Notes: generated from the letters alone by a model not told the origin. A stretch of DNA of 64,000 nt from Rhodococcoides fascians A25f (GCF_000760935.2 NZ_CP049744.1:2035001-2099000), one strand, 5' to 3'; positions 25,778 to 34,943 are shown, counted from the stretch's first letter. Numbers and translations: made by a program.

Positions 25778-26089
25778 ATGATCGATCCCGGAAGTGACTC
25801 CTGGAACTACGTGGCGGCGATGTTCTCGTACGAATTCCTCGGTGGCGGAGTCGAATACGACACCATCGAGCGGATCCATCGAGGTGAAATCGACGAGTGG
25901 GTCCAGGCCTTGGCGCACTCCGGGCTGTTCGAGAAAGCCACCGTGTCGCACATTGCGGACTCGTGGCGGGCGGCACCGCGCCAGTTGTTCGACATGCTCG
26001 TCCTCGACGCCGACGAGATGACCGCACGACGATGCTCCCTGGCCTGGTCGTCACTCGACCGGCTGGCTCCACTGGCCCGTCTGGGTTGA
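25778..26089 (+). CDS. Small acidic protein, paralogue of the protein at 31644 (103 aa)
   Basis: The function is not known. The ATG at 25778 follows AAGGAGG at 25764-25770, a very strong ribosome binding site. The protein is helical and acidic, without signal peptide or membrane segment. Residues about 46-88 (ALAHSGLFEKATVSHI and on to DEMTARR) align with the protein at 31644-31970 (ALASSGLFAPAEVRNI to DEIAVRR) at roughly 40 percent identity by eye, and both have a hydrophobic F-x-x-x-EF start (MFSYEF, FFCNEF). The pair defines a small family. Both genes are monocistronic with strong ribosome binding sites. Confidence 0.75.
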   Translation: MIDPGSDSWNYVAAMFSYEFLGGGVEYDTIERIHRGEIDEWVQALAHSGLFEKATVSHIADSWRAAPRQLFDMLVLDADEMTARRCSLAWSSLDRLAPLARLG

Positions 26090-26096
26090 TCGGCGT

Positions 26097-26741
26097 TCAG
26101 CCACCCAGAATCCGTGTCCCCGAATCATCGACAACGATGGCCTGTTCGTCGGTCAGACCGTGACAGCACACGCCATCGCGGCGCAGGCGTTGCAGCGTAG
26201 CCCATCCCGAATCATTTTCGTCCAGAACGGAATTCAGGTGGGGGACGATCGAGAAGTCGACCAGGTTCAGTCCGTCCCATACCGTATCGATACCAGTGAC
26301 GGGTCGAACCTCGTCGGGGTCGTCCGCGTCCTCGATTCCGATCAGTGACGGAGCCGCCACGCACGCACCCGCGCTGTAACCGCCGTAGGCGATGGAGTTC
26401 CCGCGAACACGCTCGCTCAGAATGTCGTCTGCGCCCGAGCGGGCGAGCTGGGCGCGCAGGACGAACGTGTTGCCGCCGCGCACCCACACCGCACCGAATC
26501 CGTCGAGGGCACGCTCGAACGCTGCCGGCCGACCCGCGTATTCGCGTAGATCCACCTCTACCGGTCGATACCCGAGAGCGCGCAGCGGGCCGAATTCGCT
26601 GCGGAGCGAGGATTCGCGGGCCGCGGCGGGCCACGCGTCCGACGCGTTCGCGATGACGGCGAGACCGGAGGGCGGCCCGGTGAGTTGGACGAAGGCGGCG
26701 GAGTGGCCGCCGAATCGGTACGACGACAGGAACAGTTTCAC
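26097..26741 (-). CDS. pepE: Peptidase E family (S51) dipeptidase
   Basis: The 214-residue protein has the glutamine-amidotransferase-like fold of peptidase S51. VWVRGGNTFVLR and GGYSAGACVA hold the nucleophilic Ser near residue 122, and VDFSIVPHLNS supplies the catalytic His. Known relatives cleave Asp-X dipeptides, but the exact substrate is not fixed by sequence. It is translationally coupled to the HIT gene upstream by an ATGA overlap at 26738-26741. Confidence 0.85.
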   Translation of the reverse strand: MKLFLSSYRFGGHSAAFVQLTGPPSGLAVIANASDAWPAAARESSLRSEFGPLRALGYRPVEVDLREYAGRPAAFERALDGFGAVWVRGGNTFVLRAQLARSGADDILSERVRGNSIAYGGYSAGACVAAPSLIGIEDADDPDEVRPVTGIDTVWDGLNLVDFSIVPHLNSVLDENDSGWATLQRLRRDGVCCHGLTDEQAIVVDDSGTRILGG

Positions 26742-27187
26742 GCCGGCGGTTCTCCGTCCAGCCGAGTCAGCCCGACGCGGACGGCGTCCGCGACTCGATC
26801 GGGCTTGCGCAGGCGACGCGTGACGAATCCGGCCGCGAACCGCAGTCGATCACGGTGCCACCTCGGCACTACGTGAAGGTGCAGATGAAAGACCGTCTGG
26901 AAGGCAGCCTTGCCGTCGTTGATCACAAGGTTCGCTCCATCGGCGCGCAGGTCCGAGTGCCGCACCGCGCGCGCCAGGGTGTGCCCGACGCGAAACACCT
27001 CGGCGGCCGCGTCCGGATGGCTCGAGTTCAGGTCGGTGGCGTGCTCGCGCGGAACGACGAGGAGGTGACCACGACTGATCGGCCGAATGTCGAGGAAGGC
27101 GACGGTGTGGTCGTTCTCGAACACGCGGTGCGCGGGCGCGTCACCCGCGACGATGGCACAGAAGATGCAAGATTCCACGGATGTCAC
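26738..27187 (-). CDS. HIT family nucleotide hydrolase/transferase
   Basis: The 149-residue protein has the HIT motif HLHLHVVPR (about residues 100-108), the N-terminal CIFCAIVAGDAPAHRVFE with a CxxC-like pair, and AFLDIRPISRGHLLVVPREH. It should cleave a nucleoside monophosphate from a purine nucleotide conjugate, as Hint proteins do, or diadenosine polyphosphates. The start is GTG at 27187 with a weak ribosome binding site. It overlaps pepE. Confidence 0.88.
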   Translation of the reverse strand: MTSVESCIFCAIVAGDAPAHRVFENDHTVAFLDIRPISRGHLLVVPREHATDLNSSHPDAAAEVFRVGHTLARAVRHSDLRADGANLVINDGKAAFQTVFHLHLHVVPRWHRDRLRFAAGFVTRRLRKPDRVADAVRVGLTRLDGEPPA

Positions 27188-27431
27188 TGTAGGGTCCGAT
27201 CATCAGCGATAGGCCAGTGTGACGTGCAACACAAATGCGCGTCCCGTAGTCGGGGAATGTCGAACGGACTCGATTCAGAACGAATCGGACAATGTTCCGG
27301 GCTACCCGCGGTCTGTTTCCTCTGGCTACTATCAGGGACCTTGTGCCTTGTCGCATGGGTTCGTCCACTCGTCGCAAGTTCGGGGCCGTTGGCCGACATG
27401 TGGACACCATTCAACGCAGGAAGACGGAGAT

Positions 27432-28550
27432 TTGGATACAACGCAGAGCACTGAGAAGGGTTCGGGATCCACGACAGTCGTCGGTGTGGTTCGGGAATCG
27501 GGGGAGGGCGAGCGTCGTGTCGCTCTGGTGCCCAAGATCGTTGCGTCCCTGACGGGCAAGGGCGTCGAGATCGTCGTGGAATCGGGTGCCGGTCTCGGCG
27601 CTCTGATTCCGGACGAGCTGTACGTTGCCGCCGGAGCGACGATCGGTGATCCATGGTCGGCGGATGTCGTCGTCAAGGTCGCGCCGCCGTCCGATGCCGA
27701 GATCGCCAAGCTGACGTCCGGTTCGACGCTCATCGGATTCCTGGCACCGCGTAACGCGGAGAACAGCATCGGCGCATTGAAGGCTGCAGGCGTGCAGGCC
27801 TTCGCCGTGGAAGCGATTCCCCGTATCTCTCGCGCCCAGGTGATGGACGCGCTGTCCTCGCAGGCCAACGTTGCGGGCTACAAGGCCGTGCTGTTGGCGG
27901 CCTCGGAATCGACCAGATTCTTCCCGATGTTGACCACCGCCGCGGGCACCGTCAAGCCCGCGACCGTGCTGGTACTCGGAGTCGGGGTGGCGGGTCTGCA
28001 GGCATTGGCTACCGCCAAGCGTCTCGGCGGCCGACCGACCGGGTACGACGTGCGTCCGGAGGTGGCAGATCAGGTTCGATCCGTCGGCGCACAGTGGCTC
28101 GATCTCGGGATCGACGCAGCCGGCGAGGGCGGGTACGCCCGTGAGCTGACCGAAGACGAGCGTGTGCAGCAGCAGAAAGCGCTCGAAGAAGCCATCAAGG
28201 GCTTCGACGTGGTCATCACCACTGCACTGGTACCCGGCCGACCCGCGCCCCGCCTGGTCACCGCCGCCGCTGTCGAAGGGATGAAGCCCGGCAGTGTCGT
28301 CGTCGACCTTGCCGGCGAGACGGGCGGAAACTGTGAACTCACCGAGCCCGGCCAGACCGTCGTCAAGCACGACGTCACCATCTGCTCCCCGTTGAACCTC
28401 CCGGCCTCGATGCCCGAGCACGCCAGCGAGCTGTACTCGAAGAACATCTCGGCATTGCTCGAACTCATGTTGGTCGACGGCAAGCTCGCCCCCGATTTTT
28501 CGGACGAGGTCCTTGCCGGTGCCTGCGTGACACGTGAGAAGGAGAACTGA
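27432..28550 (+). CDS. pntAA: NAD(P) transhydrogenase subunit alpha part 1
   Basis: The 372-residue domain I subunit binds NAD(H). GVVRESGEGERRVALVPKIV is the N-terminal alanine-dehydrogenase/PntA signature, and VLGVGVAGLQALATAKRLGG is the Rossmann loop. It ends without membrane helices, as in the three-subunit form. With PntAB and PntB it couples hydride transfer between NADH and NADP+ to the proton gradient, giving NADPH. A TTG start at 27432 preceded by AGGAAG at 27418-27423 fits best; the longer frame upstream has no ribosome binding site and no homology. Confidence 0.9.
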   Translation: MDTTQSTEKGSGSTTVVGVVRESGEGERRVALVPKIVASLTGKGVEIVVESGAGLGALIPDELYVAAGATIGDPWSADVVVKVAPPSDAEIAKLTSGSTLIGFLAPRNAENSIGALKAAGVQAFAVEAIPRISRAQVMDALSSQANVAGYKAVLLAASESTRFFPMLTTAAGTVKPATVLVLGVGVAGLQALATAKRLGGRPTGYDVRPEVADQVRSVGAQWLDLGIDAAGEGGYARELTEDERVQQQKALEEAIKGFDVVITTALVPGRPAPRLVTAAAVEGMKPGSVVVDLAGETGGNCELTEPGQTVVKHDVTICSPLNLPASMPEHASELYSKNISALLELMLVDGKLAPDFSDEVLAGACVTREKEN

Positions 28551-28873
28551 TGTACACCCCGCTGCTCGCGAACATCGCGATCCTGGTTCTCTCCGGGTTC
28601 GTCGGCTTCGCGGTGATTTCCAAGGTGCCCAACACCTTGCACACCCCATTGATGTCGGGAACCAACGCCATCCACGGCATCGTCGTGCTCGGTGCCCTCG
28701 TCGTACTCGGGAAGGTCGAGGACCCCTCGATCGGCCTGCAGGTCATTCTGTTCGTCGCGCTGGTGTTCGGAACGGTCAACGTCATCGGTGGATTCGTGGT
28801 CACCGACCGCATGCTCGGCATGTTCAAGTCCAAGCCGGTGCCTGCCGAGACCTCGAAGGGTGCTGACTCCTGA
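28550..28873 (+). CDS. pntAB: NAD(P) transhydrogenase subunit alpha part 2
   Basis: The 107-residue membrane subunit has three or four helices (LLANIAILVLSGFVGFAVI; GIVVLGALVVLG; VILFVALVFGTVNVIGGF), and VPNTLHTPLMSGTNAIHG between helices is the conserved PntA loop. It supplies part of the proton channel (domain II). It overlaps pntAA by one base (TGATG) and pntB by one base, so the three are one coupled operon. Confidence 0.93.
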   Translation: MYTPLLANIAILVLSGFVGFAVISKVPNTLHTPLMSGTNAIHGIVVLGALVVLGKVEDPSIGLQVILFVALVFGTVNVIGGFVVTDRMLGMFKSKPVPAETSKGADS

Positions 28874-30294
28874 TGGACAATCTCGTCAACATTCTCTACA
28901 TCGTCGCCTTCGGCATGTTCATCTACGGCCTGATGGGTCTGACCGGTCCGAAGACCGCCGTGCGTGGCAACCAGATCGCTGCAGTCGGCATGTTCGTTGC
29001 CGTCGTGGCGACGCTCATCTCCATTCGCGACACCGAGAACTGGATCCTGATCATCGTCGGACTCGTCGTCGGCGTCGCGCTCGGAATCCCGCCGGCACGC
29101 AAGGTGAAGATGACTGCGATGCCGCAGCTGGTGGCGCTGTTCAACGGCGTCGGCGGTGGCACTGTCGCATTGATCGCGTGGGCCGAGTTCCTCGACACGT
29201 CCGGATTCTCGCACTTCAACCACGGTGAATCGCCGACGGTGCACATCGTCATCGGCTCGCTGTTCGCGGCGATCATCGGTTCGATCTCGTTCTGGGGCTC
29301 GCTCATCGCATTCCTCAAGCTGCAGGAAACTCTGCCCGGCTCGCCCATCACCATCGGCAAGTTGCAGCAGCCGCTCAATGCCCTGCTGCTCATCGGTGCG
29401 GTTGCCGCTGCTGTGGTCATCGGCATCAACGCCACTCCGGGTGGCGGGGTATCGCAGTGGTGGATCGTCGCGGTTCTGGTGCTCGCGGGCATCCTCGGCC
29501 TGACAGTGGTGCTGCCGATCGGCGGCGCGGACATGCCGGTGGTCATCTCGCTACTCAACGCTCTGACGGGCTTGTCGGCAGCGGCCGCCGGTCTGGCGCT
29601 GAACAACACGGCAATGATCGTCGCCGGCATGATCGTCGGTGCTTCCGGCACGATCTTGACCAACCTCATGGCCAAGGCGATGAACCGTTCCATCCCGGCG
29701 ATCGTCGCCGGTGGATTCGGCGGCGGCGATGCTGCTGCCGGTCCGGCCGGTGCAAGCGGCGGAACGGTCAAGGCAACGTCCGCAGCCGACGCGGCGATCC
29801 AGATGGCCTACGCCAACCAGGTCATCGTCGTGCCCGGATACGGTCTGGCCGTTGCGCAGGCGCAGCACGCGGTCAAGGACATGGCCAAGTTGCTCGAGTC
29901 GAAGGGCGTCGAGGTCAAGTACGCCATTCACCCCGTCGCCGGTCGCATGCCGGGGCACATGAACGTGTTGCTCGCCGAGGCCGACGTCGCGTACGACGCG
30001 ATGAAGGAAATGGACGACATCAACGACGAGTTCTCCCGCACCGACGTCACGTTGGTCATCGGCGCGAACGACGTGACCAATCCCGCGGCGCGCAACGACC
30101 CGTCGAGCCCGATTCACGGGATGCCGATCCTGAACGTCGATCAGTCGAAGTCGGTCATCGTTCTCAAGCGATCGATGTCGTCCGGATTCGCGGGCATCGA
30201 GAACCCTCTGTTCTTCGCCGAGGGCACGTCGATGTTGTTCGGTGACGCAAAGAAGTCGGTCTCGGAGGTGACCGAGGAGCTCAAGGCTCTCTAG
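28873..30294 (+). CDS. pntB: NAD(P) transhydrogenase subunit beta
   Basis: The 473-residue protein has about eight to nine membrane helices (residues 1-260) followed by the NADP(H)-binding domain III: VPGYGLAVAQAQH, HPVAGRMPGHMNVLLAEA and VIGANDVTNPAA. It is the NADP side and main proton channel of the transhydrogenase. A strong hairpin (30314-30371) follows the stop. Confidence 0.95.
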   Translation: MDNLVNILYIVAFGMFIYGLMGLTGPKTAVRGNQIAAVGMFVAVVATLISIRDTENWILIIVGLVVGVALGIPPARKVKMTAMPQLVALFNGVGGGTVALIAWAEFLDTSGFSHFNHGESPTVHIVIGSLFAAIIGSISFWGSLIAFLKLQETLPGSPITIGKLQQPLNALLLIGAVAAAVVIGINATPGGGVSQWWIVAVLVLAGILGLTVVLPIGGADMPVVISLLNALTGLSAAAAGLALNNTAMIVAGMIVGASGTILTNLMAKAMNRSIPAIVAGGFGGGDAAAGPAGASGGTVKATSAADAAIQMAYANQVIVVPGYGLAVAQAQHAVKDMAKLLESKGVEVKYAIHPVAGRMPGHMNVLLAEADVAYDAMKEMDDINDEFSRTDVTLVIGANDVTNPAARNDPSSPIHGMPILNVDQSKSVIVLKRSMSSGFAGIENPLFFAEGTSMLFGDAKKSVSEVTEELKAL

Positions 30295-30313
30295 CTACGA
30301 CCTCCGCCCCCGA

Positions 30314-30371
30314 GCAAGATGGGACGCTTCAGGCATCGGTTCTCGATGTCAACGGAAGCGTCCCATCTTGC
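30314..30371. terminator. Bidirectional terminator overlapping the end of a convergent gene
   Basis: A perfect 17-bp inverted repeat (30314-30330 with 30355-30371, arm GCAAGATGGGACGCTTC) surrounds a 24-base loop that itself contains CATCG and CGATG arms. It starts 20 bases after the pntB stop. Its right arm lies inside the last codons of the minus-strand gene ending at 30349, so it would also end that gene's transcript. Confidence 0.85.
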
Positions 30372-31071
30372 GTTGGACGGCCAGCGCTGCCGTATCCAGC
30401 GGGTTGCGCGCCTCGCGAGCAGCGGCATCGGGGGAGTAAAGCATGACGATCGAGCATGCAGGCCACCACACGAAGACGACCAGCAGTGCGCTCACGATCC
30501 CGACGATCGATGCAGCTCCGGTCATCAGGGCCGCCGCTGTCACCGCGAGTGTCGCCGCGCTACCCAGACCGAGCACCACGGGTCGCCACGCTGTGGAGGC
30601 CACCATGGACGCGGCACCGAGCAATGCTGCCGTCGCAACGAGCTGGCCGTAGGGAAGCGCGGTGGACGAGACGGACGCTCCAGCGACTTCACGAGCGAGC
30701 TCGCCGGTCACCACCGCTCCGATGGTGCAGGCGATCACCACCCCGATTCCGTACGGCAGTTTCCGTAGCAGCGCGACCGCAGCGAGGACGGCGACGGCAA
30801 TCAACACCGTGGTCACGTCGATCGCATCGAGCGCGGTGGTGGCCAGTGCTGCGACCGGCGACGTATCCGCAGACGCAGGCGATGGCACCTGCGGCTTCGA
30901 GATCATCAGCACCAGTAGAGCGCTTGCCGAGAAACCCGACACCGCCGCTCGCGTAGCGATCGCTCGTCGGCGCAGATGTGCCGAGATACCGCCGAGTGCT
31001 GCGGTGCTTCCTGTTCGACGGGATGCTTGGATCGGTCCGCGCTCGAGGCTCGACGGTGACATGACAGCCAC
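30349..31071 (-). CDS. Hypothetical multi-pass membrane protein (240 aa)
   Basis: The function is not recognised. There are about five to six hydrophobic helices between residues 40 and 215, an Arg-rich cytoplasmic N-terminus, and a basic C-terminal tail (QRKMGRFR) encoded inside the terminator repeat shared with pntB. It may be related to PAP2-like or general actinobacterial membrane proteins, but no catalytic motif is visible. The start is either GTG at 31071 or ATG at 31062; neither has a strong ribosome binding site. Confidence 0.65.
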   Translation of the reverse strand: MAVMSPSSLERGPIQASRRTGSTAALGGISAHLRRRAIATRAAVSGFSASALLVLMISKPQVPSPASADTSPVAALATTALDAIDVTTVLIAVAVLAAVALLRKLPYGIGVVIACTIGAVVTGELAREVAGASVSSTALPYGQLVATAALLGAASMVASTAWRPVVLGLGSAATLAVTAAALMTGAASIVGIVSALLVVFVWWPACSIVMLYSPDAAAREARNPLDTAALAVQRKMGRFR

Positions 31072-31643
31072 AGTGCCCGATCAGCCTGAACGCCGCGTGT
31101 GAGGAACTCGAGAACGCCCTGATGGTTTGGCGGTAACGTTTCGATCACAGCACCACTTCAGGACTCGATGTCGGTCACCCGTCGAGGACGGGCTCGCTCG
31201 AACCTGCTGCAGGTAGGCAGAATGGCCTCAATGCGGGTGAGAAGAATGTTTTCGCGCGCTGGAGCAGTGTCCGAGCCTGTATCCGGCTCGGGCTTCGCCT
31301 CGGGCATATGTCCGTTTCTCGACGATCTACTCCGGCGCTCTGTGCGGCCTCGGGTCGTCTACCTGGGCAAAGTTCCGTCCATTGTCCCCGGTCACAGTAA
31401 TTCGTAACGCGAACTATGACTTCGTTGCAAGACGTTGATTGGATGGGTAGATCTGTGTGACGATAGTCACATAGTCCAGCTCACCTAGGGCGAGACCGAT
31501 CAAAAGAGCGTAGTTTCAGCCGCATCGGAAAACCGTGTTCCGCCGTTACAGGCAACTTGATAACGATCCGAACACGGTCTCGAGTACCCGTCGAATGCGG
31601 GTATCGCCACGTATCGGACGCCGAAAACTCGAAGGAGAAGAAC
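31072..31643. other. Gene-poor stretch with CRP/GlxR-type site
   Basis: About 570 bases have no gene I can support. A 79-codon frame at 31168-31407 lacks a ribosome binding site and family resemblance. The stretch holds the perfect palindrome at 31456-31471 and must carry the promoter of the small gene at 31644. GC is lower around 31390-31500 than in the flanking genes, as expected for a control region. Confidence 0.5.
31456..31471. promoter_or_regulatory. Perfect CRP/GlxR-type operator
   Basis: TGTGACGATAGTCACA is a perfect 16-base palindrome at the arms and matches the TGTGA-N6-TCACA consensus of actinobacterial GlxR/Crp regulators. It lies 173 bases upstream of the ATG at 31644 and about 385 bases upstream (on the other strand) of the membrane protein start. 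The small gene is the more likely target. Confidence 0.7.
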
Positions 31644-31970
31644 ATGACCGCAATGTCTCAGGGACAGCTCGATATGGTCCGCGCGTTCTTTTGCAACGAG
31701 TTCCAAGCGGACTCTCTCGATCGGTCCGTCATGCCCGAGCCTACCGCCGACGCCGTGACCGAGTGGATCCATGCGTTGGCCAGCAGTGGACTCTTCGCCC
31801 CCGCCGAGGTGCGCAATATTTCCTCGGTCTGGAACGCGGAGCCGGACGCGCTGGTTGCTTTGCTTGTCGGTGAAGTGGACGAGATCGCCGTCAGGCGTCA
31901 CGGCGCGTCGGTGCCTGCAGCCGCTGTCGCTACGCCGGCGCTGATCTCGGCCTTCGAACGCGCCAGCTGA
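31644..31970 (+). CDS. Small acidic protein, paralogue of the protein at 25778 (108 aa)
   Basis: The function is unknown. The ATG at 31644 follows AAGGAG at 31632-31637. It is a helical, acidic, soluble protein. Residues about 46-90 (WIHALASSGLFAPAEV, then DEIAVRR) match the protein at 25778-26089, and both have a preceding FF-x-x-EF/MF-x-x-EF segment, so they are members of one family 5.5 kb apart. The C-terminus differs (Ala-rich here). It stands alone, with a long leader region carrying a perfect CRP/GlxR-type site, which suggests control by cAMP or carbon status. Confidence 0.78.
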   Translation: MTAMSQGQLDMVRAFFCNEFQADSLDRSVMPEPTADAVTEWIHALASSGLFAPAEVRNISSVWNAEPDALVALLVGEVDEIAVRRHGASVPAAAVATPALISAFERAS

Positions 31971-32074
31971 CTCTCGGTGTCTCGGCCCTCGAAAGGGCTG
32001 CGCTTCGCTACGATCATCCGATTGGATGACGGCAGTCGACGATCTTTCGTCGCGCAGCGAAATGAGGGCACTGG

Positions 32075-33100
32075 ATGGGCGCAGTGGGACTGGACGAAGA
32101 TGCGGTGTCGACCTGGATCGCAGGATTGGGAATCGGCGCTACGTCCCCTCTGACCTATCGTCGAATCGGAAACGGGCAGTCGAATCTCACGTTCGAGGTG
32201 CGTGACGCGGGAGGGTCCGCCTGGGTTCTTCGTCGGCCTCCGCTCGGACACCTGCTGGCCTCGGCGCACGATGTGGTGCGCGAACATCGAATTCTTTCGG
32301 GTTTGCAGAACACTGCGGTGCCGGTTCCGAAAATGATTGCGGTGACCGAGGATTCGTCGTTCTCCGATGTTCCTCTGGTGCTGATGAGCTTCGTGGACGG
32401 TGTTGTGGTCGATTCGGTCGCGGTGGCCGAGCAACTCGACATCGACCACCGTCGCCGAGTCGGGCTCGGGCTGACCGTCGCGCTCGCCGATATTCACCGC
32501 GTCGATCTCGAGTCGTCAGGTCTGGCCGACCTGGCAAGCCACAAGCCCTACGCCGCTCGTCAACTCGCCCGATGGACCAAGCAATGGGAGTCCTCGCGCA
32601 CCAGGGGCGTACCTGGCATCGATTCTCTCGCGGCCCGACTCGCAGCCGGCATTCCGCAGCAGCACGAAGTGACTTTGGTGCACGGAGATTTCCACCTCAG
32701 CAACGTCATCACCGCCCGCGACGACGGTCGAGTCGCTGCGGTCGTCGACTGGGAACTGTGCACACTCGGGGATCCGCTGGCCGACCTCGGCGGACTGCTG
32801 GCCTACTGGCCGCAAGCCGACGACGGGGTCGCGGGCCCGTTCATGGCGTCGACTCTGCCCGGATTCCCCACCAGGGCCGAGCTCGTCGAGTCGTACGCTC
32901 AGAACACGGGGCGCGATGTCTCCGACGTCGGATTCTGGCAGGTGTTGGCGCTGTGGAAGCTCGCGATCATCGCCGAAGGCGTCATGCGACGAATGGAAGC
33001 GGACTCACGAAACAGAGCGATCGCGGGCGGGCCCACCACGACTCTCATCGACGACATCGTCACCCGTGCGGTGAACACCGCCGACGAGATCGGCCTGTAG
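32075..33100 (+). CDS. Phosphotransferase of the aminoglycoside/ACAD10 family
   Basis: The 341-residue protein kinase-like fold has RIGNGQSNLTFEV as the nucleotide-binding strands, WVLRRPP for the conserved lysine-like position, catalytic loop LVHGDFHLSN (about residues 203-212) and metal-binding VVDWELCTLGDPLADLGG. This subgroup is often fused or linked to acyl-CoA dehydrogenases and is thought to phosphorylate hydroxy-acyl compounds rather than antibiotics. No acyl-CoA dehydrogenase is adjacent here, but a thioesterase is convergent five bases downstream. The substrate is not fixed. Confidence 0.85.
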   Translation: MGAVGLDEDAVSTWIAGLGIGATSPLTYRRIGNGQSNLTFEVRDAGGSAWVLRRPPLGHLLASAHDVVREHRILSGLQNTAVPVPKMIAVTEDSSFSDVPLVLMSFVDGVVVDSVAVAEQLDIDHRRRVGLGLTVALADIHRVDLESSGLADLASHKPYAARQLARWTKQWESSRTRGVPGIDSLAARLAAGIPQQHEVTLVHGDFHLSNVITARDDGRVAAVVDWELCTLGDPLADLGGLLAYWPQADDGVAGPFMASTLPGFPTRAELVESYAQNTGRDVSDVGFWQVLALWKLAIIAEGVMRRMEADSRNRAIAGGPTTTLIDDIVTRAVNTADEIGL

Positions 33101-33105
33101 GACCG

Positions 33106-33579
<474 letters not shown>

Positions 33580-33589
33580 GAACGAGACA

Positions 33590-34807
33590 CTAGCCAGTCT
33601 CCTCGGGCGCAGTAGCGATCGGGGACTGCCGCCGCAGGATCGCCCGCACGACGAGCCCGACGACCAAGGCCCAGAAGGCGGACCCGATTCCTGCGAACGT
33701 CAGGCCGGATGCGGCGACGAGGAACGTCAGAACGGTCGCTTCGCGGTCCGCCGCATGTTCGAGCGCCCCGAACAGGGACGCCGCGAGTGTCCCCAGCAGC
33801 GCAAGTCCGGCAACGGTTTCCACCACTCCGGCAGGTGCTGCGGCCACCAGAGTAGCCAGAGCCGTGGCCAGCAGCGCGAGCACCAGATACGAGCAACCGA
33901 CGGAGAACGCCGCGATCCATCGCCGCTTCGGATCCGGATGTGCGCCGGGATTGGCCGACAGCGCCGCACTGATCGCGGCGAGATTGATCGTGTGGCCGCC
34001 GGCGAATGCACCCAGGGCGGTGCCGGTGCCGGTGACCGTCATCGACGCACGCCACGGGATTCGGAATCCGAACGACGCCATGACCGTGGTGCCAGGAATG
34101 TTCTGCGACGCCATTGTGACGATGTACAGCGGCACCGCGATCCCTATCGTGGCCTGCCAGGTCCAGTGCGGAACCGTCCAGTCGATTCCGGGAACGAGAT
34201 CGGACGCCGCGATCGAGGTGCCGCTGCCGATCAAGTCTGCGGCGATGACAGCGGCCGCTGCAACGAACGCTGCGGGCACTGCCCAGCGGGTGCTGAATCG
34301 GAGAACGACGAGCCAGACGACCGCCACCGGCGCTATCAGCGCGGGGGAGTCGGCGAACGCGGCCACCGGTGCCGAGCACAGGGGTAGAAGAACCCCGGCC
34401 AACATTGCTTGGGCAAGAGGTACTGGAATTCTCGAGACCAGCGCACCCAGTCTGGGCCACAGGTCCGTCAGGACGATCAGAATCCCGACCGTGACGAACG
34501 CGCCGACGGCGGCGGGCCACCCTCCCGCCACGACGCCGGTTCCGGCCAGCAGCGCCGCACCGGGCGTCGACCACGCCAAGGTGATGGGCTGTCGGTATCT
34601 GCGGGCCAGCCACATCATGCCCAGTGCCTGCGTCACGCACAGCGCCGACAATCCGGACGCCGCCTCTGCCGGGGTGGCACCGACCGCACGCAGGCCGGTC
34701 AGCACGACGGCGAAGGAGCTCGTGAAGCCCACCAGTGAGGCCACGATTCCGGCACTGATGGGAGTCGAGAGTGGAGTCGGTCCGTAGGCGGAATCGGCAG
34801 CGGTCAC
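33590..34807 (-). CDS. benE: Benzoate/H+ symporter BenE family
   Basis: The 405-residue membrane protein has about twelve helices and BenE family segments: STPGAALLAGTGVVAGGWP, PVPLAQAMLAGVLLPLC and SQNIPGTTVMASFGFRIPW. It probably imports benzoate or another aromatic or weak acid with protons. No benzoate degradation genes are in the window, so the substrate is uncertain. GTG start at 34807. It is divergent from the GntR gene. Confidence 0.85.
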   Translation of the reverse strand: MTAADSAYGPTPLSTPISAGIVASLVGFTSSFAVVLTGLRAVGATPAEAASGLSALCVTQALGMMWLARRYRQPITLAWSTPGAALLAGTGVVAGGWPAAVGAFVTVGILIVLTDLWPRLGALVSRIPVPLAQAMLAGVLLPLCSAPVAAFADSPALIAPVAVVWLVVLRFSTRWAVPAAFVAAAAVIAADLIGSGTSIAASDLVPGIDWTVPHWTWQATIGIAVPLYIVTMASQNIPGTTVMASFGFRIPWRASMTVTGTGTALGAFAGGHTINLAAISAALSANPGAHPDPKRRWIAAFSVGCSYLVLALLATALATLVAAAPAGVVETVAGLALLGTLAASLFGALEHAADREATVLTFLVAASGLTFAGIGSAFWALVVGLVVRAILRRQSPIATAPEETG

Positions 34808-34928
34808 GAGTGTCGATCATGCACGGTGGGCCGCGGTCTGTCGCATCCTTTCCCAGCGGACGAAGGCCGCGATGTTCCTCGGGTAGCGGAATGCTGTCGA
34901 GGTGGTACCGACGTCGCGTAGTCTTCGG

Positions 34929-34943
34929 TTGGACCGGACCAGT
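34929..34943. promoter_or_regulatory. DasR/NagR-like operator candidate upstream of the GntR gene
   Basis: On the minus strand ACTGGTCCGGTCCAA matches the first half of the DasR consensus (ACTGGTC) and most of the second. It lies about 40 bases upstream of the GntR start and suits autoregulation. The match is partial. Confidence 0.35.

Noticed and set aside
27271..27287. Short inverted repeat CGATTC/GAATCG upstream of pntAA
   Set aside because: Only six base pairs; such repeats are common by chance.
31168..31407. 79-codon plus-strand frame
   Set aside because: No Shine-Dalgarno, no family, Arg-rich composition like shadow frames; it lies in a control region.
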